Source: Streptomyces griseochromogenes (GTDB lineage Bacteria > Actinomycetota > Actinomycetes > Streptomycetales > Streptomycetaceae). From it: a stretch of 64,000 nucleotides of DNA. The translations under genes were made by a program, and so were the position numbers. Position 1 is the stretch's first letter. Each line of letters begins with the position of its first letter. The DNA lies in contig NZ_CP016279.1 in assembly GCF_001542625.1 (NCBI RefSeq), forward strand, positions 124,001 to 188,000. Direction: 5' to 3'. The notes under the pieces were generated by a model. The model saw only the letters and a list, made by a program, of their open reading frames with translations, was not told the DNA's origin and did not search any database. This document shows, in pieces, positions 59,063 through 64,000 of the stretch.

Positions 59063-59825
59063 CCGCCGCTACGACGCCGACCTCCCCGGCACCGGCCTCG
59101 AAGGCACCGGGCACGCGGGTGAACTCTCCGGTGCGCTGCGCACGCTGGCCCAGGACCACCAGGCCGCCCCGCCCGTCCCCGGCACCGAGATCCGCCGCCT
59201 GGCCGTACGGCGCGGCCGTCGCCGGCGTACGACCGCGGCGGTCGCCGGGATCGCCGCCGCGGCGGCCGTCGCCGTCACGCTTTCCGCGGGCCTGCGCCAC
59301 GACTCCGGCTCCCCCCGCCGCACCGTCCCGGCCACCAGCCCCAGCCTGCGCCCCAGCCCGGCCACCAGCCCCAGCCCCAGCCCGCGCCCCAGCCCGGCCA
59401 CCAGCACGCCCGTGCCCGCCGACGCCGTCGTCGACCTCACCGGTATGACGATGGCCGTCGACGGGCGGGTCATGCCCGTCTCCTCCGGCGTCGCCAAACT
59501 GCCCACGCCCACCGGCCGGTTCACCGTCATCGCCAAGTACCTCAAAGGGGAGCCGAAGACCGACGACGGCGTCGGCGGCAGTGTGTCGGGGCCGAGCGCT
59601 CCCTGGACGATCGAACTGCTCTCCGCGGACAGGAAGCGGACCACCTTCATCGACGCCCTCACCTACGACACGAAGGCCCCCGGCCACTACGCCACCACCG
59701 GCGGCTGGATCAGCCTGCACGAGGCCGACGCGAAGTGGCTGTTCACGCGGCTGGACAAGGGCTCGGTGGTGCTGGTGACGGGCCGGGCGCCACAGCTGCG
59801 GGCCTTCCCGTCGGAGTCGCCCTAG
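59052..59825 (+). CDS. Putative anti-sigma factor with a catalytically dead L,D-transpeptidase-like domain
   Basis: 257 residues from GTG 59052, overlapping the sigma stop. Cytosolic head (1-58), one membrane helix (TTAAVAGIAAAAAVAVTLSA), a Ser/Pro stalk (91-122), then an external domain that ends PTPTGRFTVIAKY ... ATTGGWISLHEADAKWLFTR ... GSVVLVTG. This follows the YkuD L,D-transpeptidase pattern (TPTGxF ... SHGCIRLxxxDAxxL ... GTPVxI), but Gly217, Trp219 and Ser221 stand where His, Cys and Arg are required. It cannot be an active LDT. It may sense peptidoglycan and hold the sigma factor. Confidence 0.72.
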   Translation: MSDDRRYDADLPGTGLEGTGHAGELSGALRTLAQDHQAAPPVPGTEIRRLAVRRGRRRRTTAAVAGIAAAAAVAVTLSAGLRHDSGSPRRTVPATSPSLRPSPATSPSPSPRPSPATSTPVPADAVVDLTGMTMAVDGRVMPVSSGVAKLPTPTGRFTVIAKYLKGEPKTDDGVGGSVSGPSAPWTIELLSADRKRTTFIDALTYDTKAPGHYATTGGWISLHEADAKWLFTRLDKGSVVLVTGRAPQLRAFPSESP

Positions 59826-59842
59826 GGGCGGGCCGGGGCGCC

Positions 59843-60625
59843 TCAGACCTGGGCGCGGCCCTGCCTGCGCACGTCCGCCAGGCGCAGCGCGCCCATCTGG
59901 ACGGCCGCCTGGGTCGCGTCGTTCGGTACGTCGCCGAGCCCGCCGTTGGTGAGCGCGAAGGCGTCCTCGCCGACGCGGACGGCGGCCACGTCCATCGTCA
60001 GCACGGACTCCTGCCCGTCGTCGGTCGTGGTGGCCACGGTGACGCGCAGCCCCTGGCGCACATCCCCGACCTGCGGCAGCGGGGCGTCGGTGACCTGGAC
60101 GTCCTCGATCAGGCCGGTCTCCGTGTCGGCCGTGAACTCGGCGCACTGGACCGGCATCGTCTGCAGCCAGCTCAGCTCGGCGTCGACGTCCTTCGGCAGG
60201 CGCGTCCCGATCTGGTAGCGCAGCTGGGCGTCGGTGTCGGTGTCGTCGAGGCCGACGGCGGCCCGGGCGGGGGCGCCGAGGAGTTCGTCGCTGTAGAGGG
60301 CGTCGAGCAGCCGCTGGCACTGCCCGGCCGAGGTGGTGGCCTTCAGCAGGCCGTCCCGCCAGGTCGCCGCCCCGCCCGTCGCGGACCAGGGGGCGCCGAG
60401 GTCCGCCTCCGTGAGGAGCGCGGCCCGGGCCTGGGCGTCGGTGAGCGCCGCGCCGTCACCACGGGCCGACTTCTTCGGCTTCGGCGAGGACGAGTCGATC
60501 GTCGGGAGGGGCTGCTCGGCGGTCGGCGGGTGCTCCAGGCCGAGGGTCGCGCAGCCGCCCAGGGTGAGGAGGCCGAAGGCAAGAGCGGCGAGCGGGCGGA
60601 CGCGGGGGCGTATCGCAGCGGTCAT
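59843..60625 (-). CDS. Putative lipoprotein
   Basis: 260 residues from ATG 60625 (GGAGG upstream). Lipoprotein signal: basic head, LAALAFGLLTL core, lipobox LGGC with Cys25. The mature part is beta-rich with a Cys pair (GQCQRLLDALYSDEL and VQCAEF) that could be a disulfide. No catalytic motif is seen; it resembles the sensor-like lipoproteins common in Streptomyces. It converges on the anti-sigma gene and is divergent from the thrS-like gene. Confidence 0.78.
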   Translation of the reverse strand: MTAAIRPRVRPLAALAFGLLTLGGCATLGLEHPPTAEQPLPTIDSSSPKPKKSARGDGAALTDAQARAALLTEADLGAPWSATGGAATWRDGLLKATTSAGQCQRLLDALYSDELLGAPARAAVGLDDTDTDAQLRYQIGTRLPKDVDAELSWLQTMPVQCAEFTADTETGLIEDVQVTDAPLPQVGDVRQGLRVTVATTTDDGQESVLTMDVAAVRVGEDAFALTNGGLGDVPNDATQAAVQMGALRLADVRRQGRAQV

Positions 60626-60771
60626 CGGGGTGCCTCCTGGGCGGGGCGCGGTAGTGCCTCCTCTCACGGCACCATCGCCCGACCCCGCTCACCAGCGCTC
60701 CGGGCCGTCCGGGTGAGGGGCCGCGGGAAAACCCGTGGCCCGCGCGGCGGCAGCGCTGTTACCGTCCCGCC

Positions 60772-60834
60772 ATGCAGCGCGCCCAGCAGTGCCCGAAGAG
60801 CACGACGACGCCGGAAACCGTCCCGGCGCGCTGA
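60772..60834 (+). CDS. Thr-rich leader peptide of the threonyl-tRNA synthetase gene
   Basis: 20 codons with the core CPKSTTTPET; four Thr codons fall within seven positions (ACG ACG ACG, then ACC). No Shine-Dalgarno is seen, but TACCGT at 60760-60765 would place the transcript start on the A of ATG, so it may be leaderless. It is followed by a terminator-like hairpin and then the synthetase gene, as expected for a ribosome-mediated attenuator that reads charged tRNA-Thr supply. Confidence 0.65.
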   Translation: MQRAQQCPKSTTTPETVPAR

Positions 60835-60848
60835 CTCCTGACCCAGCC

Positions 60849-60880
60849 GAAAGCCCCGGGGCGAACGCCCCGGGGCTTTC
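60849..60880 (+). terminator. Attenuator terminator hairpin upstream of thrS-like gene
   Basis: A 14-bp perfect stem (GAAAGCCCCGGGGC and complement) with a GAAC loop, 14 nt after the leader stop and 50 nt before the synthetase ATG. Its CCGGG segment can pair instead with CCCGG at 60822-60826, offering an antiterminator. Confidence 0.7.
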
Positions 60881-60930
60881 CGCACGCACCGCCACCGGGA
60901 TGTTCGCCTCCCTCACCGAGGAGACGCCCC

Positions 60931-62169
60931 ATGAACACCCCGATGCACGACCGGCTGCCCGACCACCGCCGCCTCGGCCGCGAACTCGGCCTGTTCGACA
61001 CCGACCCGCTGATGGGGGCGGGCCTGCCCTACTGGCTCCCCGACGGAGCCGTCGTACGCCACACCCTGGAGGAGTACATCCGGGAGGCGGAACGCGCCGC
61101 CGGATACCGGCACGTGTACTCCCCCGCGCTCGGCAAACGCGAGCTGTACGAGATCTCCGGGCACTGGGACCACTACAGCGACGACATGTACCCGCCGATG
61201 GACCTGGGCGCGGAGGAGGTCGTCCTGCGCCCCAGCCTGTGCCCCCACCACGCCCTGATCTACCGCTCCCGCTCCCACAGCTACCGCGAACTGCCGCTGC
61301 GCATCGCCGAGCTGGGCACCATGTACCGGTCCGAACGGTCCGGCGTGCTCGGCGGCCTGACCCGGGTGCGCGCCATCCAGCTCAACGACGCCCATGTCTT
61401 CTGCACCCTCGACCAGGCCGTCGGCGAGGCCCGCGCCGCCCTGGAGCTGATCGGGCGCGCCTACGCCGACCTCGGCATCGAGGCCGTACGCCACCGTCTC
61501 TCGCTGCCCGGCGAGGGCGGCAAGTACGTGGCCGACCCCGAGCTGTGGCAGCGGGCCACCGCGCTGCTGAAGGAGGTCCTCGCCGAGAGCGGGGTGGAGT
61601 ACGAGGAGGCGCCGGGCGAGGCCGCCTTCTACGGCCCCAAGATCGATGTGCAGATCGCGGACCCGGCCGGCCGCGAGTCGACCCTGTCCACCGTGCAGAT
61701 CGACTTCCACCAGCCCGCCCGCTTCGACCTGCACTACATCGGCGCCGACGGCGCACGGCACCGCCCGGTGATGGTGCACCGCAGCATCATCGGCAGCGTG
61801 GAGCGGGCCGTGGCCCACCTGATCGAGTCCCACGGCGGGGCCTTCCCGGCCTGGCTCGCGCCCGTGCAGCTGGTCGTGCTGCCGGTCGCCGAGGAGCAGG
61901 CGGAACGGGCGGAGGCGGTGGTCCGGGAGGCGCGGGCGCTGGGCCTGCGCGCCGAACTCGCCGCCCCGGAGCAGGGCACCCTCGGCGCCCGGATCCGCGC
62001 GGCCCGCCTGGTCCCGTACCAGGCGGTGATCGGCGAGCGCGAGGCCGGGGCCGGGCTCGCGGCCCTGCGCCTCAGGGACGGGCGCCGCCCCGGAGCGCTC
62101 CCCGTGCCCGAGCTGCTGCACCGGATCGCCGAACGGGTGGCGGCACGGGGCGCTGTTCTGTGGTCGTGA
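60931..62169 (+). CDS. thrS: Short threonyl-tRNA synthetase lacking TGS and editing domains
   Basis: 412 residues against about 640-660 for standard ThrRS. It begins directly at the catalytic core. The three zinc ligands are intact: Cys104 (RPSLCPHH), His155 (LNDAHVF) and His283 (MVHRSIIGS). Motif 2 Arg is in MYRSERSG. The anticodon-binding domain spans 310-400. So it should charge Thr but cannot edit Ser-tRNA-Thr. GAGGAG lies 6-7 nt before the ATG. The gene is probably a second, amino-acid-regulated ThrRS (thrS2-like in S. coelicolor, from memory). Confidence 0.9.
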   Translation: MNTPMHDRLPDHRRLGRELGLFDTDPLMGAGLPYWLPDGAVVRHTLEEYIREAERAAGYRHVYSPALGKRELYEISGHWDHYSDDMYPPMDLGAEEVVLRPSLCPHHALIYRSRSHSYRELPLRIAELGTMYRSERSGVLGGLTRVRAIQLNDAHVFCTLDQAVGEARAALELIGRAYADLGIEAVRHRLSLPGEGGKYVADPELWQRATALLKEVLAESGVEYEEAPGEAAFYGPKIDVQIADPAGRESTLSTVQIDFHQPARFDLHYIGADGARHRPVMVHRSIIGSVERAVAHLIESHGGAFPAWLAPVQLVVLPVAEEQAERAEAVVREARALGLRAELAAPEQGTLGARIRAARLVPYQAVIGEREAGAGLAALRLRDGRRPGALPVPELLHRIAERVAARGAVLWS

Positions 62170-62201
62170 TCTAGGGTCGGTCACGACGGAAGGAGTCCGC
62201 C

Positions 62202-63167
62202 GTGACCGGTCAGCCCATCCCCGTGATCATCGACTGCGACACCGGCGTCGACGACGCCCTGGCCCTGCTGTTCGCCGTGCGCCACCCGGGCCTGGACCTC
62301 AGGGCGGTGACCTGTGTGGCCGGGAACACCGACGTCGACGGGGTGGTTCACAACACCCTGACCGTGCTGGAACAGGCGGGCGCCCCCGACATCCCGGTGG
62401 CACGGGGCGCCGCCCGCCCGCTGATCGAGCCGGCCCGCTCGGCCCGGCATGTGCACGGCGTGGACGGCATGGGCGACCTCGGCCTGCCCGCGCCCAGACG
62501 CGGCCGTGCCGCCGTGGACGCCGTGACGCTCCTGTACCGCGAGATCCTGGGCTCCCCGACCCCGGTCACCTTGATCCCGACCGCACCGCTCACCAACATC
62601 GCGCTCCTGCTGCGCACCCATCCGCACGTGACGCGGAACATCGAGCGGATCGTGTTCATGGGCGGCGCGGTCGCCACCGGAAACGCCACGCCCGTGGCCG
62701 AGTTCAACGTCTGGCACGACCCGGAGGCGGCGGCCGTCCTGCTCACCGCCGGGGTGCCGATCACCATGTACGGGCTCGACGTGTTCACCCGGGTCGTCGT
62801 CCCGGGCGCGGACGTACGGCGGCTGCGCGAGAGCGCGGAGCCGGGCACCCGGCTGGCCGGTGAGCTGCTGGCCCACCGCCCGTCCGCGCCCGACCCCGAC
62901 GGCGACGACCCGGCCGGCGGCCTCGGCGACGCGGGCGCGGTGTGCGCGGTCGCGGACCCGGCCGGACTCACCACCCGTCTGCTGCCCGTCGAGGTCTCCC
63001 TCGCCCCCGGCCCGACCAGGGGTCAGACCGTCGTCGACCGCCGGCCGCGCCCGGGCGAGTCCGAGATCCACGGGGGTGCCCGCGAACAGGCCCTGGTGGA
63101 CGTGGCGTTGGACGTGGACGTGGACCGGTACGTGAAGCTGTACCTGGAGACGGTGGAGCGGGGCTAG
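62202..63167 (+). CDS. Inosine-uridine-preferring nucleoside hydrolase
   Basis: 321 residues from GTG 62202 with GAAGGAG 6 nt upstream. The N-terminal Ca-binding fingerprint DCDTGVDDA (11-19) is complete. Further ligand motifs are LIPTAPLTNIAL, FMGGAVATGNATPVAEFNVW and DVFTRV. It cleaves the N-glycosidic bond of nucleosides for salvage. It is 32 nt downstream of the ThrRS gene on the same strand and could be co-transcribed, without an obvious link in function. Confidence 0.92.
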   Translation: MTGQPIPVIIDCDTGVDDALALLFAVRHPGLDLRAVTCVAGNTDVDGVVHNTLTVLEQAGAPDIPVARGAARPLIEPARSARHVHGVDGMGDLGLPAPRRGRAAVDAVTLLYREILGSPTPVTLIPTAPLTNIALLLRTHPHVTRNIERIVFMGGAVATGNATPVAEFNVWHDPEAAAVLLTAGVPITMYGLDVFTRVVVPGADVRRLRESAEPGTRLAGELLAHRPSAPDPDGDDPAGGLGDAGAVCAVADPAGLTTRLLPVEVSLAPGPTRGQTVVDRRPRPGESEIHGGAREQALVDVALDVDVDRYVKLYLETVERG

Positions 63168-63445
63168 GGCGCGTCGGACGTGCCGGACGGCGGCCCGGAA
63201 GGCAGACCGTCGTCCGGCGGAGGCGCCCACCGCGACATGTCGTCCGGCGGGATCGACGGCGCCGGAGTCGGCTCCGGCGGCCTGAAGGGCCCCGCGTGGT
63301 TGTGCATGAGGAGGAGCATCACGCCGGCGAAGACCAGGGTCAGCACGATCAGCGTCAGCCCGACGGGGTTGTCCGGGTTGTACTCGTAGCGGTTGGTCCC
63401 CAACTCGCTCCGTTTGAAGACCGGTTCGTCGTCGTCGAAGGGCAC
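63164..63445 (-). CDS. Small single-pass membrane protein
   Basis: 93 residues from GTG 63445 with GGAGAG 9 nt upstream. An acidic head (PFDDDEPVFKRSE), one membrane helix (PVGLTLIVLTLVFAGVMLLL), then a Pro-rich outer tail (EPTPAPSIPPDD). It resembles small DUF-type membrane proteins widely found in Streptomyces; function unknown. It ends 4 nt inside the nucleoside hydrolase stop on the other strand. Confidence 0.7.
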   Translation of the reverse strand: MPFDDDEPVFKRSELGTNRYEYNPDNPVGLTLIVLTLVFAGVMLLLMHNHAGPFRPPEPTPAPSIPPDDMSRWAPPPDDGLPSGPPSGTSDAP

Positions 63446-63550
63446 GAGGGGATTCTCTCCGCAAGGACAGGTGGCCGTACACCGTCGAAGGTTCGCTTTC
63501 CGGGCAATGTGGACAGAGTCTGTACAGTCCTCCTTCTGAAGGGAGCCCGT

Positions 63551-64000
63551 ATGGCAGACCTCTCCTCCCGGAACCCCGACTGGTGGCGCCAGGCCGTCAT
63601 CTACCAGGTCTATCCGCGCAGCTTCGCCGACGCCGACGGCGACGGTCTCGGCGACCTGAGGGGCGTCACCCAGCGCCTGGACCATCTCGCCGTGCTCGGC
63701 GTCGACGCCCTGTGGCTCAGCCCCTTCTACCCCTCCGAACTAGCCGACGGCGGCTACGACGTGGCCGACCACCGGGACGTCGACCCGCGTCTCGGGACCC
63801 TGGACGACTTCGACACGATGGTCGCCGAGGCCCACCGGCTCGGTCTGAAGATCGTCGTCGACATCGTCCCCAACCACACCTCGCACCGGCACCCCTGGTT
63901 CCAGGAGGCCCTGCGGGCCGGCCCCGGATCCGCCGCCCGCGAGCGCTACGTCTTCCGGCCCGGCCGCGGCGCCCACGGCGAACTCCCGCCCACCGACTGG
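63551..64000 (+). CDS. GH13 alpha-glucosidase, N-terminal part (3' truncated)
   Basis: ATG 63551 with GGGAG 7 nt upstream; open to the window end (150 codons seen). GH13 signatures: WWRQAVIYQVYPRSFADADG with the DGLGDLRG Ca-like loop, ALWLSPFYPS, conserved region I VVDIVPNHTS. The family covers oligo-1,6-glucosidase, trehalulose synthase and maltase; in Streptomyces such genes (agl type) follow sugar ABC transporters and LacI repressors, neither seen here. A CTGTACAG palindrome lies about 30 nt upstream. Confidence 0.88.
   Translation, partial: MADLSSRNPDWWRQAVIYQVYPRSFADADGDGLGDLRGVTQRLDHLAVLGVDALWLSPFYPSELADGGYDVADHRDVDPRLGTLDDFDTMVAEAHRLGLKIVVDIVPNHTSHRHPWFQEALRAGPGSAARERYVFRPGRGAHGELPPTDW

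Larger units (their letters stand above)
60626..60930. other. 305-bp divergent region carrying the thrS attenuator
   Basis: It lies between the lipoprotein (minus) and the threonyl-tRNA synthetase (plus). It contains the promoter, a 20-codon leader peptide (60772-60834), a possible pause hairpin (60810-60827) and a terminator hairpin (60849-60880). The arrangement leaves no convergent gene that could need this terminator. Confidence 0.7.

Noticed and set aside
1..64000. tRNA, rRNA, insertion sequence or integrase gene
   Set aside because: None was recognised by eye: no cloverleaf with TTC/CCA ends, no transposase or integrase motifs and no flanking inverted repeats. A tRNAscan and IS search would settle it.

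Overview
The window is very GC-rich, with coding frames strongly biased to G/C in the third position, GTG/TTG starts, rare TTA codons and actinobacterial signalling families (SARP, SpoIIE-type phosphatases, SigE-like sigma factors, MocR, an AfsA-domain protein). This points to Streptomyces or a close relative. A near-perfect parS-like palindrome inside aspS suggests a chromosomal arm position not far from oriC. From memory of S. coelicolor gene order, the M18 peptidase, acyl-CoA dehydrogenase, aspS, metG and thrS2-like genes are core genes. The stretch from about 6.5 to 33 kb then looks like accessory DNA set between core genes.

Layout. 1-6.4 kb: end of a thioredoxin/NHL-like gene, M18 aminopeptidase, acyl-CoA dehydrogenase, SseB-like protein, pirin and a small secreted protein. 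6.6-11.9 kb: a MerR regulator, a histidine kinase/response regulator pair, a UbiA prenyltransferase, a SARP activator and a phosphopantetheinyl transferase; the kinase and prenyltransferase genes carry TTA codons. 12-18.7 kb: a lactonase, a polytopic membrane protein and an MMPL exporter in one coupled minus-strand operon, then DedA, a PmtA-like methyltransferase and a second MerR. 18.9-30.2 kb: a biosynthetic cluster with an AfsA-domain protein, HAD hydrolase, a 54-residue small ORF, ketoreductase, SnoaL-like protein, MFS pump, two MaoC-type dehydratases, chain-length factor, ketosynthase, ACP, malonyltransferase, a CrtI-like FAD enzyme and TetR. Together these resemble a highly reducing type II polyketide synthase making a polyene or cinnamoyl-type acyl chain; the PPTase and SARP at 10-12 kb could serve it.

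30-49 kb is mostly core: AI-2E exporter, PAS/GAF/SpoIIE phosphatase, aspS, an orphan AbiEii-like protein, a lower-GC island with an unusual sigma factor and a partner protein, two tandem methionyl-tRNA synthetases, a VWA protein with a long repetitive acidic region, a FUSC transporter, an alpha/beta hydrolase divergent from a MocR regulator, and membrane proteins. 49-60.6 kb holds a SpoIIE phosphatase, a protein with a 42-bp repeat array, a 25-residue hydrophobic peptide, a TetR/DUF2867 pair with clear operators, an HTH-TPR regulator, and two divergent sigma-factor operons. Each of those two operons ends in or contains a degenerate peptidoglycan transpeptidase (a penicillin-binding protein with an eroded transpeptidase domain; an L,D-transpeptidase-like domain lacking His, Cys and Arg).

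60.6-64 kb: a lipoprotein, then a divergent short threonyl-tRNA synthetase. That synthetase is preceded by a 20-codon leader peptide with a Thr-codon run and an intrinsic-terminator-like hairpin, a strong candidate for ribosome-mediated transcription attenuation. A nucleoside hydrolase, a small membrane protein and the start of a GH13 alpha-glucosidase close the window. No rRNA, tRNA, CRISPR array or insertion sequence was recognised.
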